Positions 1 through 6,433 of a stretch of 6,466 nt of DNA are shown in pieces. Below the pieces are notes generated by a model that was not told where the DNA came from, did no database searches, and worked only from the letters and a program-made list of their open reading frames with translations. How positions within the stretch are numbered: position 1 is the first letter of the stretch; every line of letters starts with the position of its first letter. The position numbers were made by a program, and so were the translations under genes. This DNA is from Pseudomonadota bacterium (GTDB lineage Bacteria; Pseudomonadota; Alphaproteobacteria; Rhizobiales; Rhizobiaceae): contig JAEWHN010000174.1 of assembly GCA_023387775.1 (NCBI GenBank), positions 1-6,466 on the forward strand, in the 5' to 3' direction.

Positions 1-21
1 GCCCTCGGCCACCACTCCTCA

Positions 22-35
22 CCCCCTCAAGGGGG
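22..35 (-). terminator. Hairpin downstream of hyuB, possible terminator
   Basis: Five C residues (22-26) and five G residues (31-35) flank a TCAA loop, giving a short, very stable stem 17 bp beyond the hyuB stop codon. The stem can extend past an A-A mismatch (C20-G37, C18-G39). No T-run follows it on the minus strand, so it is not a classical intrinsic terminator. It could stall polymerase for rho-dependent termination, block 3' decay, or be the remnant of a dispersed palindromic repeat. Confidence 0.35.
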
Positions 36-52
36 AGGGAGAGTCGCGCGCT

Positions 53-1804
53 TCATCCCGACCTCGTGGTTCGAGGCTCGTGTCTCGCCTCGCCGTCGAT
101 TGCCGTGCCGGACGCATCGACCACCACGCCGAACAGCTCAGCCGCCTGCGTCGGCGTGTAATAGCCCAGCCGCACGTCGCGCAGCACCAGTTGGGGGTCG
201 CGGCAAAGCGGGTCGCCATAGCCGCCGCCGCCCGGCGTGCCGACGCGCACGCGGTCGCCGGCCCGGAGAAATATGTCCTGCTCCTTGGAGAGATGCGGCG
301 GCACATGGGCCGCGCCGTCGCGGAAGACGGTGACCTCGTTGACCGCGCCGTCGCCGCCGCCGCGCGCGCCCTGCGGGCCGGTGCGGCCATGGTCCATGAC
401 GAAGGAGGCGCGCGCCTCGCCACGGAGAAGCTCCACCTCATAGGCGAGGCCAAATCCGCCGCGCCGCTCGCCGGCGCCGCCGGAGCCTTCGCGCAGCGCA
501 TAGTGGCGGTAGAGCACCGGATAGGCCTGTTCCATGATTTCAACCGGCGGCGATTTCGAGATGCCGATGGTGGAGCAGCCATTGGACAGGCCGTCGTGCC
601 AGAAATTGCCCCCATAGCCGCCGCCGGAGATCTGGTACATGACATAGTCGCGCCCGCGCGCCGGATCGTGCCCGCCAAGGGCAAAGTTGCCGCTGGAACC
701 GGCGGGTGCCGCGGTGACGCGATCGGGCAGCGCCTGCACCATGGCCGCGAACACCGCTTCAGCGATGCGCTGCGACACCTCGGCCGCGCAACCCGAGACG
801 GGGCGCGGATAGCGCGCGTCGAGGAACGTGCCTTCCGGCCGCTTCACTACCAGGGGCTCGAAGGCGCCGGCGCTGATCGGCACGTCGGGGAAGATGTGGC
901 GCATGGCGAGATAGACCGAGGACAGCGTGGTGGCGAGAACGCTGTTCATGGGTCCCGCGCAGGGCGGGCTGGAACCGGCAAAGTCGAAGGTGAGCGTGTC
1001 GCCCTGCTTTTCCACCGCGAGCGCGATCGTGAGCGGCCGGTCCACCACCCCGTCGGAATCGACGAAGGCTTTTGCGCGGTAAACCCCGTCCCGGATCGGC
1101 GCGATGTGGGCGCGCATCTGCTCGGCGGCGCGCCGGCGCAGCTCGGCGATTGCCGCGACAACAGTTTCGTCCCCGTAACGGTCCAAGGTTTCCAAGAGCC
1201 GGTCGCGCCCGACCATGAGGGCCGCGGCCTGCGCCTTGATGTCGCCGATGCGCTGATCGGCCACGCGGATGTTGGAGCAGATGATGGCGTAGATCTCGGG
1301 GTCCATCACGCCGCGCTTGAACAGCTTTACCGGCGGCAGGCGCAGGCCCTCCTGCTCGACCGATGTGGCCGAGGCCGAAAAGCCGCCCGGCACCGCGCCG
1401 CCGATGTCGGGCCAATGGCCGGTATTGGACAGCCAGCAGAATATTTGTCCACTGCGCCACACCGGCATCGCGAAGCGCACGTCCATCAGGTGCGTGCCGC
1501 CGAGATAGGGATCGTTGACGATGTAGATGTCGCCTTCCTGCGGGGGCGCACAGCGGCCGTCGCGGATCATCTCGATGATGGTGCGGGTGGAATATTGCAT
1601 CACGCCCACGAATACCGGCAGGCCTTGGCTTCCCTGCGCGATCAGCGAACCGTCCTCGGCCGAATAGATGCCGTCGGAGCGGTCGTTGGCCTCGGCGATG
1701 ACGGGCGAGAAGGCGGCGCGGGAGAAGGTCAGGTCCATCTCGTCGCAGGCCTGCTGGAGGGCTGCTTGGATGACGGAGAGGGTGATGGCGTCGAGGGCGG
1801 TCAT
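53..1804 (-). CDS. hyuB: Hydantoinase B/oxoprolinase family protein (HyuB-type subunit)
   Basis: This 583-residue cytoplasmic protein has the usual length of a HyuB subunit. The family includes N-methylhydantoinase, 5-oxoprolinase, caprolactamase and the acetone/acetophenone carboxylases. HyuB acts with HyuA, which is thought to activate the substrate with ATP. Visible family hallmarks are DRSDGIYS (41-48), NDPYLGGTH (97-105), TGHWPDIGG (128-136), a glycine-rich GGGYGGNFWHDG stretch (394-405), SGGAGERRGG (441-450) and the C-terminal GTPGGGGYGDP (522-532). The His/Asp residues in the first blocks are candidate metal or substrate ligands. No signal peptide or membrane segment is seen. The ATG at 1804 fits the family N-terminus (ITLSVIQAALQQACDEM) and has AGGGG (1816-1820) 11 nt upstream. 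It follows hyuA on the same strand after a repeat-filled gap, and its ATG overlaps the stop of a small open frame (ATGA). Family assignment is secure; the substrate is unknown. Confidence 0.93.
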   Translation of the reverse strand: MTALDAITLSVIQAALQQACDEMDLTFSRAAFSPVIAEANDRSDGIYSAEDGSLIAQGSQGLPVFVGVMQYSTRTIIEMIRDGRCAPPQEGDIYIVNDPYLGGTHLMDVRFAMPVWRSGQIFCWLSNTGHWPDIGGAVPGGFSASATSVEQEGLRLPPVKLFKRGVMDPEIYAIICSNIRVADQRIGDIKAQAAALMVGRDRLLETLDRYGDETVVAAIAELRRRAAEQMRAHIAPIRDGVYRAKAFVDSDGVVDRPLTIALAVEKQGDTLTFDFAGSSPPCAGPMNSVLATTLSSVYLAMRHIFPDVPISAGAFEPLVVKRPEGTFLDARYPRPVSGCAAEVSQRIAEAVFAAMVQALPDRVTAAPAGSSGNFALGGHDPARGRDYVMYQISGGGYGGNFWHDGLSNGCSTIGISKSPPVEIMEQAYPVLYRHYALREGSGGAGERRGGFGLAYEVELLRGEARASFVMDHGRTGPQGARGGGDGAVNEVTVFRDGAAHVPPHLSKEQDIFLRAGDRVRVGTPGGGGYGDPLCRDPQLVLRDVRLGYYTPTQAAELFGVVVDASGTAIDGEARHEPRTTRSG

Positions 1805-2097
1805 TCTGGCTTGGTCCCCTGACGATTTTTTTCGCCCGCTTTGACTTCATGGAGGCCGAGGCATGGATTCCCGACACTCTCCGCTCCCTGCGGTCGCTCA
1901 CGAGGTCGGGAATGACGGATTCCATGTTGCGCCCCGGCAAAACCGCTACGTTGGAGATTGGCGACGCGGCTAATGAAGTCCGTCATTCTCGACCTTGGAG
2001 CGAGTGCGAAGCGCGAGCGGAGAGTGTCGGGAATCCATGCCTCGAACTCGGTGACGTCAAAGCCGTCGACAAATGTCGAGCCGAAGCAGCCACTCAT
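1801..2097 (-). CDS. Possible small coupled ORF (98 aa) between hyuA and hyuB, repeat-derived
   Basis: This frame starts at an ATG overlapping the hyuA stop (ATGA, 2094-2097) and ends at a TGA overlapping the hyuB start (ATGA, 1801-1804). GAGGTG (2106-2111) lies 8 nt before its ATG, a good ribosome-binding site. Only the first ~17 residues (MSGCFGSTFVDGFDVTE) and the last ~13 lie outside the inverted-repeat element; the rest is translated repeat (AWIPDTLRSRFALAPRSR, then HSRPRERPQGAESVGNPC). I recognise no domain, and the composition (many Arg and Pro residues) looks like non-coding DNA read through. It may be a decayed gene invaded by the repeat, a frame kept open so that ribosomes pass from hyuA to hyuB, or chance. 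Translation is plausible; a protein function is doubtful. Confidence 0.3.
   Translation of the reverse strand: MSGCFGSTFVDGFDVTEFEAWIPDTLRSRFALAPRSRMTDFISRVANLQRSGFAGAQHGIRHSRPRERPQGAESVGNPCLGLHEVKAGEKNRQGTKPE
1839..2062. repeat. Inverted pair of palindromic intergenic repeat units
   Basis: The left arm (1839-1919) and right arm (1979-2062) are inverted copies around a ~59-bp centre. Positions 1857-1886 and 2015-2044 match perfectly over 30 bp as inverted repeats. The outer ends also match (CTTTGAC at 1839-1845 against GTCAAAG at 2056-2062), as do the inner ends (GAATGACGGA against TCCGTCATTC). Each arm can also fold by itself, for example ATTCCCGAC with GTCGGGAAT at 1868-1912. The inner ends read roughly CGTCATTC...GGAATCCATGCC, the style of short palindromic repeats scattered between genes in many rhizobial genomes. 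That family comparison is from memory. No transposase is present, so it would be a non-autonomous REP/MITE-like unit. It separates hyuA from hyuB, genes that usually sit close together. Confidence 0.75.
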
Positions 2098-4163
2098 GAC
2101 GAGCCCACCTCGATCACGATATTGCCGTCCGCGTCACCGCGCGCACGGTCGCCGGGCTCCAGCACGGTGGTGGCGTCCATCTGTTCCAGGATGGCCGGGC
2201 CCTCGAGCGCCGTATCGAGCGGCAGCTTTTCGCGCGCATAGACCGGCGTGTCGCGCCATTGACCGTCGAACCAGACCGGCCGCACCTCGCGCAGCGCGCC
2301 TGCAAGCGTGGCCGCCCGGCCGGCGGGGTCGATGAGCCCCGAAAGATCGACGGCCGCACGCACGCCAGTAACGGAGGTGTTCAGATTGACTAGGTTGGCG
2401 CTGATTTCCGGCAATTCGACCTTGAAGCGGGCGAAATAGGCCTTTTCGAACAGGGTTTGCAGCTGCGCGCGGGAAACCCGGCCGGAGGGTAGAGGCACGT
2501 TAAGGATATGCGTCTGGCCCACGAACTGCATGTCGGCCGAATGGGTGACGCGGATTGATTGCGGCCTGACCGCCTCGCCGGCGATCAGCGCCTCGCCCTC
2601 GGCGCGCTGTGCGGCCAGGATTTCCGCGATGCGCCGCTCGTCGAGGCTCGCCACCGGCTGGTTGGCCGTGTTGACGAAATCGTGGCGCAGGTCGGCCACC
2701 ACGCAGCCCAGCGCATTGGTGATGCCCGGCCGCGCCGGCACCAGCACCTTCGGCAGGCCCAGCTCGCGCGCCAGCGCCGAGGCATGCAGCGGCCCGGCGC
2801 CGCCGAAGGCGAACAGCGCGAAGTCGCGCGGGTCGTGGCCGCGCGCGATGGACACCATGCGGATCGCGCCGGCCATCTTGAGGTTGCCGAGTTTCAGCAC
2901 CGCGCCGGCCGCCGCCACGCCATCGAGCCCGGTGGCGCTGCCAATCTTTTCGGCGAATATTTCGCGCACATGCTCCGGCGTGACCGGATGATCGACCGAA
3001 AGCAGCCGCTTCGGGTCGAGCCGGCCGAGCACAAGGTTGGCGTCGGTCAGCGTCGGCTCGGTGCCGCCGCGGCCGTAGCAGATCGGGCCGGGGTCGGCGC
3101 CCGCACTTGCCGGGCCGACCTGGATCAGGCCGGAGGCGTCGACGCGCGCAATCGAGCCGCCGCCTGCGCCCACCGTATGGACGGCCACCATCGGCACATG
3201 GATGGGCATGGCATATTCTATCTCGGTCTCGTTGGAGACCGCAGGCTCGGCATTGCGGATCAGCGCGACATCGGTCGAGGTGCCGCCCATGTCGTAGGTG
3301 ACGAGGTTTTGGTAGCCGGCGCGCCTGCCCGTATAGGCCGCGGCGATAACGCCGGAAGCCGGGCCGGACATCACCGTCTTGGCCGATTCACGTGTGACAT
3401 TGCGGGCCGAGATCATTCCGCCATTGCCGTTCATGATGAGGAAGTCGCGGGCGTAGCCGCGCTCGCCGAGCTCGCGCCGCAGCCGCTCGACATAGCGCTC
3501 GAGGATCGGCTGCACCGAAGCGTTGACGGCGGCGGTGACCCCGCGTTCGAACTCGCGCGCCTCCGACAACAGCATGTGGCCGGCAGTGATGTAGCCGTTG
3601 GGCCAAAGCTCGCGCGCGATCTCCAGCGCGCGCAATTCGTGTGCGGGGTTGGCGTAGGCATGCAGGAAATGGATGACCAGCGACTCGCAGCCGGCCTCCA
3701 GAAGCTGGCGCACCGCTGCGCGCATCTCGTCTTCGTCGAGCGGCACCCGCACCGCGCCCGAGGCCTCCACACGCTCCGACACCTCCAGCCTGAGGTCGCG
3801 CGGGATGACCGGGACGAACACGCCCGTCATGCCATAGGCCTGCGGCCGGGTGCGGCGGCCGAGCTCGATGACGTCGCGAAAGCCGCGCGTGGTGATCATG
3901 CCGGTCGTGGCCAGCCGGCGCTCCAGCACCGCGTTGGTGGTGGTGGTGGTTCCGTGCACGATGAGGTCGATGTCGGCCACCGGAAAGCCGGTCTCGGCAA
4001 GTGCGGCGACCACGCCGAAGGCCTGGTTTTCCGCGGTGGTGGGGGTCTTGGCGATGCGCACCCTGCCCGCGGTCGCGTCGATCATGATGAGGTCGGTGAA
4101 GGTGCCGCCGACATCGATGCCGGCCACCACATTTCCTGCACTTGCCTGATAATTCTCAGCCAT
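2094..4163 (-). CDS. hyuA: Hydantoinase/oxoprolinase family protein (HyuA-type, ATP-binding subunit)
   Basis: This 689-residue cytoplasmic protein has the normal HyuA length. HyuA subunits carry an actin/hexokinase-like ATPase fold and are believed to phosphorylate the substrate so that HyuB can hydrolyse or carboxylate it. The N-terminal domain (about 14-190) opens with the phosphate loop DVGGTFTD (17-24) and contains HGTTTTTNAVLER (70-82). The main domain (about 210-500) has NGNGG (245-249), SGPASGV (266-272) and a second nucleotide-binding loop DMGGTSTD (291-298), followed by VGAGGGSI and AGADPGP. The remaining ~180 residues form the C-terminal domain. I chose the ATG at 4163 because it leaves only 13 residues before the conserved strand. 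A GTG at 4220 would add 19 residues, but it lies only 5 bp from the 18-bp palindrome. The ribosome site is weak for both. It is divergent from fpr and first in the hyuAB unit. The reaction (hydantoin, oxoproline, lactam or ketone) cannot be decided. Confidence 0.93.
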   Translation of the reverse strand: MAENYQASAGNVVAGIDVGGTFTDLIMIDATAGRVRIAKTPTTAENQAFGVVAALAETGFPVADIDLIVHGTTTTTNAVLERRLATTGMITTRGFRDVIELGRRTRPQAYGMTGVFVPVIPRDLRLEVSERVEASGAVRVPLDEDEMRAAVRQLLEAGCESLVIHFLHAYANPAHELRALEIARELWPNGYITAGHMLLSEAREFERGVTAAVNASVQPILERYVERLRRELGERGYARDFLIMNGNGGMISARNVTRESAKTVMSGPASGVIAAAYTGRRAGYQNLVTYDMGGTSTDVALIRNAEPAVSNETEIEYAMPIHVPMVAVHTVGAGGGSIARVDASGLIQVGPASAGADPGPICYGRGGTEPTLTDANLVLGRLDPKRLLSVDHPVTPEHVREIFAEKIGSATGLDGVAAAGAVLKLGNLKMAGAIRMVSIARGHDPRDFALFAFGGAGPLHASALARELGLPKVLVPARPGITNALGCVVADLRHDFVNTANQPVASLDERRIAEILAAQRAEGEALIAGEAVRPQSIRVTHSADMQFVGQTHILNVPLPSGRVSRAQLQTLFEKAYFARFKVELPEISANLVNLNTSVTGVRAAVDLSGLIDPAGRAATLAGALREVRPVWFDGQWRDTPVYAREKLPLDTALEGPAILEQMDATTVLEPGDRARGDADGNIVIEVGSS

Positions 4164-4225
4164 GTTCGAAACCCGAAACGCAGGCCCAAGGATCGGAAGC
4201 AGTTTGGAAAGCTGTTCCACGCCCG

Positions 4226-4243
4226 GATATTGACGTCAATATC
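4226..4243. promoter_or_regulatory. Perfect 18-bp palindrome, probable operator between hyuA and fpr
   Basis: GATATTGACGTCAATATC is a perfect dyad with no spacer, symmetric about 4234/4235. It lies in the AT-rich part of the divergent intergenic region, 62 bp from the hyuA ATG and 128 bp from the fpr ATG. Perfect 18-bp symmetry of this kind is typical of a homodimeric repressor or activator site. The half-site does not match the usual FNR (TTGAT-N4-ATCAA) or GntR/FadR (TNGTNNACNA) pattern, so I do not name the regulator. Both strands carry TTGACG inside it, a good -35 sequence, so a bound protein could control one or both promoters. Confidence 0.55.
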
Positions 4244-4259
4244 GTTTGCATACTAATAA
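4230..4259 (+). promoter_or_regulatory. Candidate promoter for fpr
   Basis: TTGACG (4230-4235) is a near-consensus -35 element within the palindrome. An AT-rich stretch TACTAATAAA (4251-4260) follows and could supply a -10 (TAATAA at 4254-4259, 18-bp spacing). The -10 match is weak. If used, transcription would start near 4266 and give an fpr leader of about 105 nt that includes the stem-loop at 4317-4370. I could not find an equally convincing -10 for hyuA on the other strand. Confidence 0.28.
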
Positions 4260-4316
4260 ATTGGCCACACAGAGTTACCGTTTTCGGGATTTGCGGCAGC
4301 GCGCGGGACGATGCAG

Positions 4317-4370
4317 TCCGGCTTCGCAAACGCCAGGTTTGCGCCGCTTTGGCGAAAGGTCCGGATTTTT
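4317..4370 (+). promoter_or_regulatory. Terminator-shaped stem-loop in the fpr leader
   Basis: TCCGG (4317-4321) pairs with CCGGA (4361-4365). The helix continues, after a 2-nt bulge (4359-4360), as CTTCGC (4322-4327) with GCGAAAG (4352-4358, one bulged A). The 3' side is followed directly by TTTTT (4366-4370), one base before the ATG of fpr. An inner hairpin CGCAAAC-GCCAG-GTTTGCG (4325-4343) competes with the outer helix, so two folds are possible. The only purine-rich ribosome site (AAAGG, 4355-4359) is mostly paired in the outer fold. This suggests control of fpr by attenuation or by masking of the ribosome site, but it is inferred from pairing alone. Confidence 0.4.
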
Positions 4371-4371
4371 C

Positions 4372-5199
4372 ATGAACACCGCAGCAGCCCTCAACACGGC
4401 CGAGGCGAAGCCGCTTGCCTTCCCCATTCCGGCCAATGTCTATGCCGAGACCGTGGTTTCGGTGAAACACTACACCGACCGGCTGTTTTCCTTCCGCATC
4501 ACCAGGCCGCAGTCGCTGCGCTTCCGCTCGGGCGAGTTCGTCATGATCGGCCTGCCCAACGCCGAGAAGCCGGTGTTCCGCGCCTATTCCATCGCCAGCC
4601 CGGCCTGGGACGAGGAGCTGGAGTTCTTTTACATCAAGGTGCCGGACGGTCCGCTGACCCAGCATCTGCAGAAGATCCAGCCGGGCGACACCATCCTGAT
4701 GCGCCACAAGGCCACCGGCACGTTGGTGCTGGACGCGCTGACGCCCGCCAGGCGGCTGTTCATGATCTCGACCGGCACCGGCATCGCGCCCTTCGCCAGC
4801 CTGCTGCGCGACCCCGACACCTATGAGAGGTTCGAGCAGGTTTACCTGACCCACACCTGCCGCGACGTGGCCGAACTGGCCTATGGCAAGGAGCTGGTGG
4901 CGGCGCTGGCGGAAGACCCGCTGATCGGCGAAATGACGCACGGCCGCGTGACGCTCTATTCGACCACGACGCGCGAAGAGTCCCCCCATATGGGCCGCAT
5001 CACCACGCTGATCGGCTCGGGCAAGTTCTATTCCGATCTCGGCATCGACAAGCTCGACCCAGAGACGGACCGCATCATGATCTGCGGCTCGATGCAGATG
5101 CTGAAGGATGTCAAGGAACTGGCCGAAAGCCTCGGCTTCGAGGAAGGCTCGCTCTCCCAGCCGGCAACCTTCGTCGTCGAACGCGCCTTCGTCGGCTGA
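4372..5199 (+). CDS. fpr: Ferredoxin/flavodoxin-NADP(+) reductase, bacterial FPR type
   Basis: This 275-residue soluble FAD enzyme exchanges electrons between NADPH and ferredoxin or flavodoxin. In bacteria it typically supports redox balance, oxidative-stress defence and supply of reduced ferredoxin. The FAD domain (about 20-120) shows RAYS (70-73), which holds the flavin, and KATGTLVL (113-120). The NADP domain (about 125-275) shows STGTGIAPF (133-141) and CGSMQML (238-244). The chain ends FVVERAFVG (267-275), with the AFVG tail typical of alphaproteobacterial (Rhodobacter FPR-like) enzymes in place of the terminal aromatic of plant-type reductases. The tail stops at the Gly, so it seems a few residues shorter than the Rhodobacter protein as I recall it. 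The ATG at 4372 is preferred: upstream in-frame codons translate into leader DNA with no family similarity. AAAGG (4355-4359) is 12 nt upstream and GGA (4363-4365) 6 nt upstream. It is divergent from hyuA and convergent with the LuxR-type gene. Confidence 0.95.
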   Translation: MNTAAALNTAEAKPLAFPIPANVYAETVVSVKHYTDRLFSFRITRPQSLRFRSGEFVMIGLPNAEKPVFRAYSIASPAWDEELEFFYIKVPDGPLTQHLQKIQPGDTILMRHKATGTLVLDALTPARRLFMISTGTGIAPFASLLRDPDTYERFEQVYLTHTCRDVAELAYGKELVAALAEDPLIGEMTHGRVTLYSTTTREESPHMGRITTLIGSGKFYSDLGIDKLDPETDRIMICGSMQMLKDVKELAESLGFEEGSLSQPATFVVERAFVG

Positions 5200-5205
5200 C
5201 GCGGC

Positions 5206-5231
5206 GCCTGCCCGCGCCACCTCGCGCAGGC
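5206..5231. terminator. Hairpin between convergent fpr and luxR-type gene
   Basis: GCCTG (5206-5210) pairs with CAGGC (5227-5231), and CGCG (5213-5216) pairs with CGCG (5223-5226), leaving a CCACCT loop and a 2-nt bulge at 5211-5212. It lies in the 39-bp gap between two convergent stop codons, so it could serve both genes. No T-run follows on either strand, so efficient intrinsic termination is doubtful. Confidence 0.4.
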
Positions 5232-5238
5232 TGCCCCC

Positions 5239-6402
5239 TCACCCGGTCGGCCAGGCCCCGTTTCGCCGGGCCGGCGAGGCTATCTGCGCGGCCAGGCGCA
5301 CGAGCTCTGCCTGCCGCGACACGCCCGTCTTGACGAAGATGTTGCCGAGATGGGTCTTGGCGGTGGTGAGCGCGATGCCCAGCTCGGCCGCGGTCTGGAC
5401 CAGCGTGCGGCCCGCCAGCAAAGAGGTCAGGACGCAGGTTTCCATGCGGGTCAAATCGAAGGCGACCGCCATGGCCTCCGCGCCGTTGGCATCGTTGCCG
5501 ATCGGGTTGATGAACACCGCCGCCACCGCCCGCGGCTCCAGCCGCCGCCGCGCGGCGCCGGCCCGCATCGGCAACACGCTGCCCAGAACCGGCGCATGCC
5601 CGGCATTGGTCAGCCGCACCGAAAGCCCGGTCGTGCCGATCTCGGCCTCGTTTCGCGCGGCAAGGTCGATGGCGGCGTGGAGCTCCGCCGTGGCCGAGGC
5701 CACATTGGCCTGGATGATTCCGCCGGCGCTGCGGATCGGCCTGCCGGCGCGTAGCATGGCTTCGGCGGCTGCGTTGGCATGCAGGATGCGCGCCTTGCCG
5801 TCTGTCAGCACCACGCCGGCATGCAGCGTGTCGAACACTTCCCGGGCAGCCTCCGCCTCAAGCGACTGGACGTCCAATATGTCGCTGATGGTTACCGCGC
5901 GCCGGACGTGAGGCACGAGAAGCCGCCCCAGTTCCACCTCGCGCTCGGAGACGAGGCCGACGGATGCGTGCCGGCCCAGACCGATCTGGGCATGGCGCGA
6001 GGGGCTGCGCATGAGGACCAGCGCCATGCTGTCGACGATGCCTTGCGGCGCGCCCCACTCGGCCAGATAGCGCGAGCTTTGCCGCAGTTCCTGCGGCAGA
6101 TGGCGCGAGAGCACCTGCGGCTCGTCCAGGGGCCAGGCCGTCGCCAGGGGCAGGCGCTCCCAATCGGCGACCTCGGCCGCATATTCCAGCTGCCTTTCCA
6201 GCCAGTAGGGATCGATGCCCACGCTTTTCCGCAGCGTGGGGCAGCGCTGGTCCAGATCGAACATTATCAGCTGGGCGTTGTGGCACCGGAACAACTGCTT
6301 GATCTGGTCGAGCGTGTCGTCCCACCGGCCCGGATCGAGCGCGCAGTCGTAAACAAGGCCTATGATTTCCGATAGTCTCTGAGAAGGCGGAAAGTCATCC
6401 AT
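5239..6402 (-). CDS. LuxR-family transcriptional regulator with PAS-like sensor region
   Basis: This 387-residue protein ends in a LuxR/FixJ-type helix-turn-helix (about 315-376). The pattern LTRMETCVLTSLLAGRT, TAAELGIALTTAKTHLGNIF and KTGVSRQAELVRLA matches the four-helix GerE fold, with TTAKTHLGNIF as the recognition helix. Upstream, about 188-228 (LHAGVVLTDGKARILHANAAAEAML) resembles the start of a PAS domain. The first ~180 residues are not a receiver or an autoinducer-binding domain that I can recognise; they begin with a helical ALDPGRWDDTLDQI segment seen in related alphaproteobacterial regulators. There is no phosphorylation motif or membrane segment, so it is likely a cytoplasmic one-component regulator with an unknown signal. 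The ATG at 6402 is chosen; a TTG at 6423 would add seven residues, and the ribosome site is weak for both. It converges on fpr. Its target is unknown: autoregulation or the hyuA-fpr palindrome are guesses. Confidence 0.88.
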   Translation of the reverse strand: MDDFPPSQRLSEIIGLVYDCALDPGRWDDTLDQIKQLFRCHNAQLIMFDLDQRCPTLRKSVGIDPYWLERQLEYAAEVADWERLPLATAWPLDEPQVLSRHLPQELRQSSRYLAEWGAPQGIVDSMALVLMRSPSRHAQIGLGRHASVGLVSEREVELGRLLVPHVRRAVTISDILDVQSLEAEAAREVFDTLHAGVVLTDGKARILHANAAAEAMLRAGRPIRSAGGIIQANVASATAELHAAIDLAARNEAEIGTTGLSVRLTNAGHAPVLGSVLPMRAGAARRRLEPRAVAAVFINPIGNDANGAEAMAVAFDLTRMETCVLTSLLAGRTLVQTAAELGIALTTAKTHLGNIFVKTGVSRQAELVRLAAQIASPARRNGAWPTG

Positions 6403-6433
6403 CGTTTCTGCCGGTTCGACCAATCGCCCGCAC

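Noticed and set aside
80..1822. Long plus-strand open frame opposite hyuB
   Set aside because: It has no recognisable domain, is rich in Arg, Ala, Gly and His, and mirrors hyuB codons. Such antisense frames are expected in G+C-rich genes.
2051..2062. TGACGTCA at 2053-2060, the same 8-mer as the centre of the 18-bp palindrome
   Set aside because: It is the end of the right repeat arm, lacks the flanking symmetry, and the matching left arm has TTGACTTCA, so it looks like coincidence rather than a second operator.
4164..4220. GTG at 4220 as the start of hyuA
   Set aside because: The 19 extra residues show no family similarity, and the codon lies 5 bp from the palindrome, leaving little room for a promoter and ribosome site.
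4226..4243. FNR or GntR-type binding site at the palindrome
   Set aside because: The half-site order and spacing differ from both consensus patterns, so naming a regulator family would be a guess.
2559..4256. Long plus-strand open frame opposite hyuA
   Set aside because: Composition is typical of an antisense shadow, and hyuA on the other strand has full family motifs.
4246..4371. Longer fpr reading frame starting at 4246
   Set aside because: The added residues translate the promoter-like and stem-loop region and do not resemble FPR N-termini.
4156..5220. Minus-strand open frame of about 354 codons opposite fpr
   Set aside because: It runs through the fpr gene and the intergenic control region without any domain; fpr motifs are complete on the plus strand.
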